Assembly (NCBI GenBank): GCA_050732935.1
Contig: JBOHRW010000103.1
Location: 33,144 to 97,143 of the forward strand
Direction of reading: 5' to 3'
Length of the DNA: 64,000 nt
DNA from: DASRVA01 sp050732935
Lineage (GTDB): Bacteria; Gemmatimonadota; Gemmatimonadetes; JACCXV01; JAHWKZ01
This document shows, in pieces, positions 47,832-56,450 of the stretch. The translations under genes and the position numbers were made by a program. Under the pieces are notes generated by a model. The model did not search any database, was not told the DNA's origin, and saw only the letters and a list, made by a program, of their open reading frames with translations. Numbering within the stretch: position 1 is the stretch's first letter; every line of letters starts with the position of its first letter.

Positions 47832-48791
47832 CTAGGCGGGCTGCTTGCTCTTCCGGGGCTTCTTCGGGGAAGCCGCGCCGTCGCCGCGACCCTCGATTCG
47901 GTGCTTCCACTCGACCACCAGTGGTGCGCCGATCAAGATCGACGAGTAGGTCCCGATGAGGATTCCGATGATGAGGGCGAACGCGAAGTCGTGGATGACC
48001 TCCCCACCAATGAAGAAGAGGAACAGGAGGACCACCAGAGTGGTTCCACCCGTCAGTATCGTTCGCGACAGCGTCTCGTTCACCGCTCGATTCACGAGGT
48101 CTTCGTAGGGTGTTCGCCGCATGGTCTTGAGGTCCTCCCGAATGCGGTCGAAGACCACGATCGTGTCGTTGATGGAATAGCCCACAATGGTCAGAAAGGC
48201 CGCCACGACCGAGAGCGAGATTTCCTTGCCGGTCAGGGAGAAGATGCCGACCGACAGCACGATGTCGTGGAGCGTGGTCAGGATCGCAGCCACCCCGAAG
48301 TTGAGGTCGAATCGGAAGGCGACATAGATCATGATGAATCCCATGGCATACAGGATGGCCATCAGCGCATCACGCTTGAGCTCCTCGCCGATCTTGGGAC
48401 CCACGGCCTCCGTCCGGAGGACCTCGAACGAGCGTCCCGCGAGCTCGGGCGCCTGGCGAAGGTGCTCCTCGATGCGCTGGCCGAACAGCTCCTCCTCACC
48501 GGCCGGGACCTGCGCCCGGATCACCACGTCCGAAGGGTCGCCGAAGCGCTGCACCTCGTTCGACTCGAGGCCCGGCATGTCGTCGAGGGCATCCCGCAGG
48601 CGCTGGGCTTCGATGGACTCCTCGAAGTCGAGCTGAATCAGCGTTCCCCCCGTGAAGTCGATGGAGTATTCCAAGCCGCCCTTGACGATGATCGAAATGA
48701 TCGTAACGAGGATCAGCAGCCCCGAGAGCCCGAAGGCCCACTGTCGGTACTTCATGAACGGATAATCCGCACCTCGAAAGAGCCAGATCAT
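47832..48791 (-). CDS. secF: Protein translocase subunit SecF
   Basis: SecF works with SecD to use the proton gradient for late stages of export. The 319-residue protein has the SecF N-terminal membrane helix, the SIDFTGGTLIQLDFEE segment and the conserved GYSINDTIVVFDRIRED region. Further helices run to the C-terminus. It follows secD after 7 nt. Confidence 0.96.
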   Translation of the reverse strand: MIWLFRGADYPFMKYRQWAFGLSGLLILVTIISIIVKGGLEYSIDFTGGTLIQLDFEESIEAQRLRDALDDMPGLESNEVQRFGDPSDVVIRAQVPAGEEELFGQRIEEHLRQAPELAGRSFEVLRTEAVGPKIGEELKRDALMAILYAMGFIMIYVAFRFDLNFGVAAILTTLHDIVLSVGIFSLTGKEISLSVVAAFLTIVGYSINDTIVVFDRIREDLKTMRRTPYEDLVNRAVNETLSRTILTGGTTLVVLLFLFFIGGEVIHDFAFALIIGILIGTYSSILIGAPLVVEWKHRIEGRGDGAASPKKPRKSKQPA

Positions 48792-48798
48792 GACCGCC

Positions 48799-50532
48799 TC
48801 AGATGCTCAGGGACTGCGCCGCCGTGCGGCGGGTCCAGGTTTCGAAGATCGTACGCGTCACGAAGACCGCGGTGAAGATCGAGCAGATGATGCCGATCGT
48901 GAGCACGACCGCGAACCCCTTGATGGGCCCGGTCCCGAACTGGAAGAGCACGGCGGCAGCGATCAAGGTCGTGATCTGGGAATCGAGGATCGTCACCAAG
49001 GCCCGGTCATATCCGGCGTCGAGCGCCGCCCGCACGGACTTCCCAAGGGCCAGCTCCTCACGAACCCGCTCGAAGACCAGGACGTTGGCATCCACCGACA
49101 TGCCAACCGTCAGAATGAGACCGGCGATCCCGGGGAGAGTCAGCGTGGCCCCGAAGCCGGCCAGGGCTCCAAGGATCAGCGCGAAGTTGAGGACCAGCCC
49201 CACGTTGGCGACCAGCCCCGAGGCCCGGTAGTAGAAGACGATGAGCGCGAGCACGGCGAGCAGCCCCATCCAGCCGGCCCGGCGGCCGCTGTCGATCGAG
49301 TCGGCACCCAGAGACGGCCCCACCGTCCGCTCCTCGAGGATCTCGAGCGGAGCCGGGAGCGCACCGGCCCTCAGCACGATCGCGATGTCGCGCGCCTCTT
49401 CGACCGAGTCGAAGCCTTCGATCTGTGCGTTTCCTCCGGTGATCCGCTGCCGGATGTTGGGAGCCATCCGCACCACCTCGTCGAGAACGATGGCCATGCG
49501 GTCCCCGACGTGCCGTCCGGTCACATCGGCGAACGTCGACGCGCCCTCTTCGGTCATGCTGAGCGACACGATCGACTGGTTCATCATCTGCGGATCGAAA
49601 CCGGCGGCAGCCGTGGCGATGACCTCCCCGGTGAGCTCGGCCTCCCGCTCGACCAGGTAGAGCCTCTCGTAGCTGCGGCCGTCGGCGAACGTCTGGGGCT
49701 CGCCCGACCACAGCCACTCGTGGCGGTCGCCGATCACCTGCTGCGCGGCCGGATCCCGCAAGAGCTCGCGGACCCGTTCCACCTGCGTCTCGTCGACCAG
49801 CAGGTTGAAGGCGTCCGGCCCCACGGCCTCGGTCTGCAGGAGAGAGGAGAGAGGGGCTTCGTCGTCTCCCAGCCCGTCCGCGGCGGTCGCTCCCGGTGGC
49901 TCCTCCTGACCGAGGAACTCTCCGAGAGTGGTGGCTCCCGAGGTGTCCTGCGCGGTGGCCGCAAGGGTATCGGCGTCTGCCGCGGCCAGCGTGTCCGGAG
50001 CGACAGTGTCGGCGGGCGCCGCGGCGGTGGGCACCGCCCGTCCGGCGAGCGCGGCGTCAACGTCCCGCAGGCGGTCGGTCAGCTCCTGGCCGTCGAGGAC
50101 CATCTGAAACTCGAGGAAGGCGGTGCGCTGAACCAGCTCCTTCGCCCGCTCCTCGTCCTGGATTCCGGGGAGCTCCACGATGATCCGCTCGTCGCCCACC
50201 TTCTGGATGAGAGGCTCGGCGACGCCGAACTGGTCGACACGGTTACGGATGATCTCCAGCGCACGGTCGATGGCGTCCGCGCGCTCGTCATCGGTGAAGG
50301 AGCGTTCGCTCTCATCGACCTCGAGAACGAGGTGCATCCCACCCTGGAGGTCCAGGCCGAGCTGGATCGCCCGTTCGCTCAGCCGGTCCCACTCGGCGGG
50401 ATCGGACTCCTGGAGGACCTGGCGCTCCTCGGCGGTCATCGAGTACAGCCGCAGCGTCGGCCACAGGTACCATGCCGAAGCGAGGACCGCGATCGCGATG
50501 ATCGCCCAGCGTAGTTTGAGGTTATGCCGCAT
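48799..50532 (-). CDS. secD: Protein translocase subunit SecD with a low-complexity insert
   Basis: The 577-residue SecD has the N-terminal helix, the GLDLQGGMHLVLEVD motif, the NRVDQFGVAEPLIQ domain and the C-terminal helix block. That block contains LPGIAGLILTVGMSVDANV and FERVREEL. Between the periplasmic subdomains (about residues 165-235) lies an Ala/Asp/Thr-rich stretch with repeated DTLAA-like units. It looks disordered and is not conserved in E. coli SecD. The gene starts at ATG 50532 and precedes secF. Confidence 0.95.
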   Translation of the reverse strand: MRHNLKLRWAIIAIAVLASAWYLWPTLRLYSMTAEERQVLQESDPAEWDRLSERAIQLGLDLQGGMHLVLEVDESERSFTDDERADAIDRALEIIRNRVDQFGVAEPLIQKVGDERIIVELPGIQDEERAKELVQRTAFLEFQMVLDGQELTDRLRDVDAALAGRAVPTAAAPADTVAPDTLAAADADTLAATAQDTSGATTLGEFLGQEEPPGATAADGLGDDEAPLSSLLQTEAVGPDAFNLLVDETQVERVRELLRDPAAQQVIGDRHEWLWSGEPQTFADGRSYERLYLVEREAELTGEVIATAAAGFDPQMMNQSIVSLSMTEEGASTFADVTGRHVGDRMAIVLDEVVRMAPNIRQRITGGNAQIEGFDSVEEARDIAIVLRAGALPAPLEILEERTVGPSLGADSIDSGRRAGWMGLLAVLALIVFYYRASGLVANVGLVLNFALILGALAGFGATLTLPGIAGLILTVGMSVDANVLVFERVREELALGKSVRAALDAGYDRALVTILDSQITTLIAAAVLFQFGTGPIKGFAVVLTIGIICSIFTAVFVTRTIFETWTRRTAAQSLSI

Positions 50533-50603
50533 TCGATCGGGTTGGGGATCTCTGCCGGATCCCCCCGAGGCAGGATGTTCTCGTTGATCGACGGAAAAAA
50601 CTC

Positions 50604-50632
50604 AAGTTAGACCTCCCCCCAATGACCGTCAA
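50604..50632 (-). promoter_or_regulatory. Candidate promoter for secDF
   Basis: On the minus strand TTGACG (50632-50627) is followed by a 17 nt spacer and TAACTT (50609-50604). The -35 box matches consensus at five of six positions and the -10 box at three. The predicted leader to secD is about 65 nt. Confidence 0.45.
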
Positions 50633-50649
50633 ACCGTTTTGAAAAAGGC

Positions 50650-50831
50650 GGGAGGCTGTTCAAAATGGCCAAGCGACCCGCTTCGCGGGTGCCCCGGGCG
50701 CACGACTGAGGACACCCGAGGCGTACGCGGGCGCCCGCGAAGCCGGCAGCTGTACGCCGCAAGGTTTCCGAAGGAGTGCAACGAACCGGGTACCCACGAA
50801 GTGGGTGGTGGTCATTTTCAACAGCCTCCTA
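50650..50831. mobile_element. MITE-like inverted-repeat element, no coding capacity
   Basis: Imperfect terminal inverted repeats of about 21 bp (outer sequence GGAGGCTGTT, then AAAATG) bound the element at 50650-50671 and 50809-50829. Inside are three hairpins: ACCCGC/GCGGGT (50676-50690), GGCGTAC/GTACGCC (50720-50758, enclosing a palindrome) and ACCCAC/GTGGGT (50792-50806). There is no plausible gene inside, and the 296 nt gap 50533-50828 holds only this element and the secD promoter region. Its right end abuts the stop codon of the outer-membrane protein gene. It resembles a non-autonomous transposable element or a structured intergenic repeat. Confidence 0.65.
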
Positions 50832-52004
50832 GTCGATTCGGCGCCATATCTCGAATACCCCCAACCCCACCCCCACCCTCACGAACCTCTCGCTCACGAC
50901 ATTCGTCTCGAGATCCCCCCGGCGGCCGTACTCCACCGCCACGTCCACCCGGCTCAGGTCGCTGAAACCGCGACTGTAGCCGAGCGCCAGCGCCCACTCG
51001 CTGACCGGCTCGCCGTCGATCCGGATCGGCAGCCGACTCCAGCGATAGCCCACTCTGAGGGGCGCCTCGGGGCCGATCACGAGGGCGACCGGGCTCTCGG
51101 GAGCGAACTCGATTCCGCCACCCACCTCCCAGGCGTCCCCGAGCTCCGTCTCCTCCGCGGCCAGATCCTCCTGGAAGGCTCCCTCCCACCCCGCGTAGCG
51201 CAGACCGGCGCCCAGCCGCAGGCGCTCTGACAAGCCCACGCTCGCCTCGACGATAAGCTCGTCCGGCAGACGGATCTCGGACTTGCGGCCCAGCAGGTCG
51301 GGATCTCCGGCTCGCGTCACTTCGCTGTCCAGGTCGGGCCGGAACCGGTAGGCGAGCCCGAGGCGCGTCCCTTCCCACAGCTCGCGCGTGATGCCCAGCG
51401 TCAGCCCGGCCCCGCCGAAGTCCCGCGCCAGCGTGTCCCGGGTGGCCAGCTCACCCGGGATCGATATCGAGCGCACGACCTCCCGCGATCCGAGATAGAA
51501 GTCCAGCGAGACTCCCGCACTCGTCTGCTCGTTCAGCGGGTACGCGAGGGCGGGCACGATGACGCCTACCCCGCCGTCCGAGGCGAAACCGACCGGCACC
51601 GTGTCGCCTTCGAACAAGACGCTGGATTCGATCGACGCGTCGAAATCGAGATGCTGGTAGTACCCGATCCCGATCACGGCGCCAAACGCCGGGATCACCG
51701 CCTGACCCATCGGGAACATCACATCGTCGAAGTCCCCGGAGGTCTGGCTATCCTCCGCGGTGGTGCGCTGCCCGAGCAGGGACAGGTAGAGCCCCGCGCG
51801 CTCGAAGCCGGCGATCCAGGCCGGGTTGCCCATCGAGAACGACTCGGCCATGAGCCCGACCGGCGCCCCGCCCATCCCGCGGCTGCGGACGCTCTCCCCG
51901 GAGCCCGGCAGCCCAGGCAGCGGCAGGTTGAACACGCTCTCCTGCGCGCGGACGGGGGCGACCCAAACGGCCACCGCCACGGCCAGCAGAAATACCCTTC
52001 TCAC
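50829..52004 (-). CDS. Predicted outer-membrane beta-barrel protein
   Basis: The 391-residue protein has a signal peptide (residues about 1-20, ending APVRA). The mature part alternates polar and nonpolar residues and ends in a beta-signal-like FEIWRRID. The segment VRSRGMGGAPVGLMAESFSMGNPAWIAGF resembles the N-terminal hatch of PorV/FadL-like barrels. The exact family is uncertain. The GTG start at 52002-52004 overlaps the lipoprotein stop (GTGA). The stop codon touches the inverted-repeat element. Confidence 0.75.
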   Translation of the reverse strand: MRRVFLLAVAVAVWVAPVRAQESVFNLPLPGLPGSGESVRSRGMGGAPVGLMAESFSMGNPAWIAGFERAGLYLSLLGQRTTAEDSQTSGDFDDVMFPMGQAVIPAFGAVIGIGYYQHLDFDASIESSVLFEGDTVPVGFASDGGVGVIVPALAYPLNEQTSAGVSLDFYLGSREVVRSISIPGELATRDTLARDFGGAGLTLGITRELWEGTRLGLAYRFRPDLDSEVTRAGDPDLLGRKSEIRLPDELIVEASVGLSERLRLGAGLRYAGWEGAFQEDLAAEETELGDAWEVGGGIEFAPESPVALVIGPEAPLRVGYRWSRLPIRIDGEPVSEWALALGYSRGFSDLSRVDVAVEYGRRGDLETNVVSERFVRVGVGLGVFEIWRRID

Positions 52005-53248
52005 GGCCCCGATTCCCCAACCGGCACCACGACCAGCCGGAGGTGGGGCCGGCGCTCGGGGAGGGCGCCGGGTCCCGCGAATCCCACGGCCCCGAAGTCC
52101 GAGGGCTCGTTCGCCAGGACGATGTACAGCCCGCGATTGGTCTCGGGATCGCGCAGCCACCCGCGGACCGCGCTGCTCAGGAACGGGTTCTCGAAGACGA
52201 GCGAGTCCACCGGCAGGCTGTCACGCACGACCGGGGCGACACCGAAGAAGTTGCTGCCCGACGGGGCGGCGAGAATCGTCTTCTCGCCGCGGAACTCGCT
52301 CACCACGCGGCCCGCCACGAGCGCGATGGAGTCGCCCGGCAGGCTCACCCCTTCCACCGGCAGGACCAGCTGGGCGCGGGCCACCACGGTGCCGTCGGGA
52401 AGTCCCGTCAGGTCGGGCATCAGCACGATGCGCCGCACCTCCGCCCCACCGGATACGACCAGATCCCCGGCCGGCGTCCCGCCTCCGGTGGCGATGAAGG
52501 TGTCTTCGCGGGCCAGCAGGGAGATCTCGGCGGCCGGGCTGCCGGGATCCCCGAGCTGGACGATGAACTCGAGGCGCGGCCCGTTGAGATTGATGCCGCC
52601 CAACCCACGGGACACGAACTGGACGCTCGCACCCGGTGTTCGCTGGATCAGGATCAGGCCGTCGTTGGGTTCGGATTCGAAGAGCCAGCTCGTCACCAGC
52701 GCGGTCGGAAGCGCGACCTCCACGGTGTCGGCGGCCACCGAGTCCGGCTCCCCGACCGTCTCGATCACGAACTCGGCGACGGGAACGGGATCGAAGTCGC
52801 CCCCCGACTGGATCCACGGCTCGCCGAGCTGGCGGCGCTCCCACGTTGCCGCCTCCTCGCCCCAGCTCGCGGTGACCCTATGGACCGCGAGCTGGACCGG
52901 CTCGTCCACCCTCGATCCGATCACCAGTCGAAGACTGGCCTCGAGGATCTGGGTCTCGGGTGGGAGGCTGTCGAGCTCGGTCAGCGAGAAGCGGAAGAGC
53001 GGCCGGCTCTCGAAGCCGGCCGCGTCCGGCCACATGTGGGCGGACACCAGCCGGTCCCCCTCGGCGCGGGTCGCGGGAAAGATCGGATAGTCCTCGGCCA
53101 GCGCGAGATCCGGGTGCGCGATCACCTCGAGCCCTTCCCCCAGGACCCCCCCCGGCAGCAGGTCACCCCCGACCGGGCTCGCGTCGCCACCCGTGCAGGC
53201 CGCGATGGCGAACCAGACCGCCACCCCCGCGAGGAGCGAGCGCCTCAC
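52001..53248 (-). CDS. Lipoprotein with DNRLRE-like beta domain
   Basis: The 415-residue protein starts with a lipoprotein signal peptide and lipobox AIAAC (Cys about residue 18). The region from about 75 onward resembles a DNRLRE domain. It has LFRFSLTELDSLPPETQILEASLRLV followed by VHRVTASWGEEAATWERR. DNRLRE domains are found in large surface or extracellular proteins and their role is poorly known. The GTG start overlaps the BMC vertex gene stop and the stop overlaps the barrel protein, so the pair may form a surface complex. Confidence 0.75.
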   Translation of the reverse strand: MRRSLLAGVAVWFAIAACTGGDASPVGGDLLPGGVLGEGLEVIAHPDLALAEDYPIFPATRAEGDRLVSAHMWPDAAGFESRPLFRFSLTELDSLPPETQILEASLRLVIGSRVDEPVQLAVHRVTASWGEEAATWERRQLGEPWIQSGGDFDPVPVAEFVIETVGEPDSVAADTVEVALPTALVTSWLFESEPNDGLILIQRTPGASVQFVSRGLGGINLNGPRLEFIVQLGDPGSPAAEISLLAREDTFIATGGGTPAGDLVVSGGAEVRRIVLMPDLTGLPDGTVVARAQLVLPVEGVSLPGDSIALVAGRVVSEFRGEKTILAAPSGSNFFGVAPVVRDSLPVDSLVFENPFLSSAVRGWLRDPETNRGLYIVLANEPSDFGAVGFAGPGALPERRPHLRLVVVPVGESGP

Positions 53249-53529
53249 GTGCGCGTGACCTCGCCGCTCACGTCGTACTCGTCGACGATGGCCATGATGA
53301 CCGCGTCGACCGGCTTCGCATCGGTCAGGTCGGTCTGCCGAGCCGAGCTGCCGGTCGCGTAGAGGACGACCTCCCCGGCACCGGCGCCCACGGCGTCGAC
53401 GGCCACGATGTAGCCGCGATCGAGGGACAGGTCCACGTCGAGGTCCCTGACGAGCAGCAGCTTGAGCCCCCCCAGCTTCTCGTCCTTCCGGCTGGCGACC
53501 ACGCTGCCCACGACGCGTCCCATCTTCAT
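53245..53529 (-). CDS. EutN/CcmL-family bacterial microcompartment vertex protein
   Basis: The 94-residue protein matches BMC-P pentamer proteins that cap the vertices of microcompartment shells. It has the N-terminal GRVVGSVVASRKDEKLGGLK and the central VAVDAVGAGAGEVVLYATGSSARQT. The C-terminal KPVDAVIMAIVDEYDV completes the fold. Full length is normal. Start is ATG 53529, overlapping the cdd stop (ATGA). No hexameric BMC-H or BMC-T shell gene and no encapsulated-enzyme signature gene is visible in the window. Confidence 0.9.
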   Translation of the reverse strand: MKMGRVVGSVVASRKDEKLGGLKLLLVRDLDVDLSLDRGYIVAVDAVGAGAGEVVLYATGSSARQTDLTDAKPVDAVIMAIVDEYDVSGEVTRT

Positions 53530-53918
53530 GATCGTCCAGGCTCCATCCGAAAGGGTAACGGCAGAAGCTCGCCGAGCGTGAACTCGTGTCGGGACCCGTC
53601 CTCGGCCAGGATGACGATGGGCAGGTCCGGCGCGAGCTCGCTCAAGGCCTGCCGGCAGGCCCCGCACGGGTACGGCGTGCGGCCCGCGGCGGAGATAACC
53701 ATGCGGCGGAACCGCTTCGCCCCGGCGGCGACCGCACAGAAGAGGGCGACGCGCTCGGCGCAGCAGGTGACCGAATAGGAGGAGTTCTCCACGTTGCAAC
53801 CGTCGAAGACGCGGCCATCCTCGGCCTCGAGCGCGGCCCCCACCCGGTAGCCCGAGTACGGGGCGTAGGCCCGATCGCGCGCGGCGAGCGCCCGTTCCTC
53901 CAGGGAGACACCGCTCAC
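53526..53918 (-). CDS. cdd: Cytidine deaminase
   Basis: Cdd converts cytidine and deoxycytidine to uridine forms. The 130-residue protein has the substrate segment NVENSSYSVTCCAERVAL, with the zinc ligand Cys and catalytic Glu. The second zinc motif is PCGACRQAL. The start is GTG 53918, overlapping the DUF1844 stop. It is sandwiched between DUF1844 and the BMC vertex protein. Confidence 0.95.
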   Translation of the reverse strand: MSGVSLEERALAARDRAYAPYSGYRVGAALEAEDGRVFDGCNVENSSYSVTCCAERVALFCAVAAGAKRFRRMVISAAGRTPYPCGACRQALSELAPDLPIVILAEDGSRHEFTLGELLPLPFRMEPGRS

Positions 53919-54361
53919 CCGAGCTCCAGGTAACGCATGCGCAGATCGGAAAGAACGTTGTCGAGAGCGCTCGCGGCCTCCTTCGACAGATCGTCCTTGG
54001 TCCGTTCGCGGAGCGCCGACAGGAGATCGATGTAGCCCTTGGCCTCGCGCGGAAGAACACGCTTCTCGCCCGTCTCGTCGAAGGGGATCTCGCCCAGGCA
54101 CTGGCTGGCCCTGAGGACGACGTACTGGACGACGTCGAAGAAGGGACCTTCCGGGAATGGAGCCGCCCCGGCCTCCCCCGGCTCGGGTCGCGTCTCTCCG
54201 CCGGGTATCGCGATCCTTGTGTCCCGGTCCTCGGCGGGCCGGGCGGGCGGAGCCTCGGGCCCAGGCGCCGGCTCGGGCGGAGCGGAGCGGGCCTCTGCAT
54301 CCTCCTCCTCCGAGGCGTGGGCCGAGCGCCGCTCCCGGTAGCTGCCTTCAGCCTCCGTCAT
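53915..54361 (-). CDS. DUF1844 domain-containing protein
   Basis: The 148-residue protein has an acidic, disordered N-terminal half and a DUF1844-like C-terminal domain. The domain shows CLGEIPFDETGEKRVLPREA, YIDLLSALRERTKDDLS and a closing LSDLRMRYLEL. The function is unknown. It overlaps alr and cdd by 4 nt each. Confidence 0.85.
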   Translation of the reverse strand: MTEAEGSYRERRSAHASEEEDAEARSAPPEPAPGPEAPPARPAEDRDTRIAIPGGETRPEPGEAGAAPFPEGPFFDVVQYVVLRASQCLGEIPFDETGEKRVLPREAKGYIDLLSALRERTKDDLSKEAASALDNVLSDLRMRYLELG

Positions 54362-55536
54362 CCTTCGACTCCCTTCGGATATCGTCGCGGCACGCGAGCG
54401 GTGATGCCGGTGAAGACGGCGTAGCTGGAGAGGCCGCTCTCGCCGGCCACGTCAGCCACCGTGCGATGGGTCGCTCCCTGGCGCCCGATCAGCGTGGCGA
54501 CCTCGCCCACCGTCAGGTCCGGAAACGGGGTCGCGTCGACCATCGTCAGGTCCATGCACACCGCCCCGCGGACCGGCACCCGCTGGCCGCGGAGGAGGAC
54601 CCGGCCCCGGTTCGAGAGCCCCAAGGGCAAGCCATCTCCATACCCCACCGCAAGAAGCGCGATCCTCTCTTCCTCCCTTGCCGTGTACAGGCGATGGTAG
54701 CTGACCGATTCGCCGCGATGCAGCCGCTTGACCGCCACGACCCGCGCGTGCCAGCTCAGGACCGGTGCGAACGCCTGTCGATCGAAGACCGCCCCCTCAT
54801 CGTCGGCATCCGTCGCGATCTCGTCCACCGCGCCGTAGATCGCGATCCCCGGCCGGACCAGCGTGCGACCGGCTCCACGGAATCGGAGGGCCGCGGCGCT
54901 GTTGGCGACGTGAACATGGCGGGGACGGAACCCGAGCTCGGCCAGGGCCGAGAGCACGGCCTCGAAGCGCGCGAGCTGGCGGTCGGTGTGGCCCCGGTCG
55001 GCCTCGTCGGCGCTGGAGAAGTGGGTGAACATACCGTCCACCTCCAGCCCCGGCAATTCGCGGATCGCCAGGACGAGCGCCACGGCTCCGTCGTCCCGGA
55101 CGCCGCTGCGCCCCATCCCCGTGTCCACCTCCACGTGGACAGAGACGGGAAGTCCCGCCTTCCTTCCGACCGCCGCCAGGGCCTCCGCCTGACCGCGATC
55201 GGTGACGGCCGGCGTGACGCCGAGCTCAACGGCACGGCCGGCTTCGGCGGGCAGGATCGGCATCAGGCAGAGGAGCCGCGTCTCGATTCCCGCCTTCCGC
55301 AGCATCTCGGCCTCGTCCAGCGCGGCGATCCCGAGCCCCCACACTCCGGCCCCTTCCAGGACGCGGGCCACGGGAAGGAGGCCATGGCCGTACGCATCGG
55401 CCTTGACGGGGACCAGGATGTCGGCGCCATCCTGGAGCCTGGACCGCAGGGCCCGCACGTTGTCCGGGATCCTGGCCAGGTCCACGTCCACCCACGTGCG
55501 AACGGTCTCGGGCTCGGTCGGAGGAGGGGTCGTCAC
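54358..55536 (-). CDS. alr: Alanine racemase
   Basis: Alr makes D-alanine for peptidoglycan. The protein has the PLP-lysine motif VPVKADAYGHG, the HVEVDTGMGRSGV segment, IYGAV and the second catalytic tyrosine in LAVGYGDGLPLGLSNRG. I take the GTG at 55534-55536 (about 392 residues). An ATG at 55579-55581 would add 15 residues. Neither has a clear ribosome-binding site. It is divergent from mazG and first gene of a coupled operon running to the barrel protein. Confidence 0.93.
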   Translation of the reverse strand: MTTPPPTEPETVRTWVDVDLARIPDNVRALRSRLQDGADILVPVKADAYGHGLLPVARVLEGAGVWGLGIAALDEAEMLRKAGIETRLLCLMPILPAEAGRAVELGVTPAVTDRGQAEALAAVGRKAGLPVSVHVEVDTGMGRSGVRDDGAVALVLAIRELPGLEVDGMFTHFSSADEADRGHTDRQLARFEAVLSALAELGFRPRHVHVANSAAALRFRGAGRTLVRPGIAIYGAVDEIATDADDEGAVFDRQAFAPVLSWHARVVAVKRLHRGESVSYHRLYTAREEERIALLAVGYGDGLPLGLSNRGRVLLRGQRVPVRGAVCMDLTMVDATPFPDLTVGEVATLIGRQGATHRTVADVAGESGLSSYAVFTGITARVPRRYPKGVEG

Positions 55537-55641
55537 GGGGGCGGAAGGATAGGAGGCACCCGGGACCCCAGCAACCCGCATGCGCTGAAGGCGGGCCGAT
55601 CGGCTGCGCGCCCCGGAGGAGGACCTGCTAGCTTCGATACG

Positions 55642-56439
55642 GTGAACGACGACGGTCGATTCTCGCGCAACTTCGAGGGCGTGCTCGCACTCCTGCGCCG
55701 GCTGCGCGACCCGGACGGCTGCCCCTGGGATCGCGAGCAGACCCCCCGCACGCTGCTGCCCCATCTCCTCGAGGAGGCGCACGAGGCGGCCGAGGCGATC
55801 GAGGCCGGCGACCGCGAGAGGATGGTCGACGAGCTCGGCGACCTCATGCTCCACCTGGCCTTTCAGATCGTGATCGCCGAAGAATCGGACGCGTTCGACG
55901 AGCCGCGCGTGGCCGGCGTTCTGATCGACAAGATGATCCGCCGCCACCCCCACGTGTTCGGCGATACCGAGTATGCTGGTGAGAGGCACCAGGCGATGTG
56001 GGAGAGATTGAAGCGGGAGGAGCGCTCCGGCGCCGGTGGCCGCACGGGCGTGATCGGCTCGCTTCCCGAAGGGCTTCCGGCGCTGGTACGGGCCTATCGC
56101 ATCCAGCAAAAGGTCGCTACGGTCGGCTTCGACTGGCAAGCGGCCGACGGCGCTCTCGCCAAGCTGAAGGAGGAGATCGCGGAGACCGTGCGCGCCACCG
56201 GCGACGAGTCGCCCGAGCGCGTCGAGGAGGAGTACGGCGATCTCCTCTTCGCCGCCGTCAACTGGGGGCGGCTCCTCGGGGTCCACCCCCACACCGCACT
56301 GCAGCGGGCCAACCGCAAGTTCGAGGCGCGGTTCAGAAGGCTCGAGGAGCTCGCCGACCGGCGCGGCATGGCGCTCGAGAAGCAGGATCTCGACGCGCTG
56401 GACGCTCTATGGGAGGAGGTCAAGGCCGCGGAGCGTTGA
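55642..56439 (+). CDS. mazG: Nucleoside triphosphate pyrophosphohydrolase MazG
   Basis: The 265-residue protein has two tandem MazG domains. The first carries LLEEAHEAAEAIEAGDRERM and DELGDLMLHLAFQ. The second carries LKEEIAETVRATGDES and EEEYGDLLFAAVNWGR. It hydrolyses NTPs to NMP and pyrophosphate and can lower (p)ppGpp-linked nucleotide stress. It starts at a GTG (55642-55644) and is convergent with asnS, 11 nt apart. Confidence 0.93.
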   Translation: MNDDGRFSRNFEGVLALLRRLRDPDGCPWDREQTPRTLLPHLLEEAHEAAEAIEAGDRERMVDELGDLMLHLAFQIVIAEESDAFDEPRVAGVLIDKMIRRHPHVFGDTEYAGERHQAMWERLKREERSGAGGRTGVIGSLPEGLPALVRAYRIQQKVATVGFDWQAADGALAKLKEEIAETVRATGDESPERVEEEYGDLLFAAVNWGRLLGVHPHTALQRANRKFEARFRRLEELADRRGMALEKQDLDALDALWEEVKAAER

Positions 56440-56450
56440 ATCGGGCGCCT

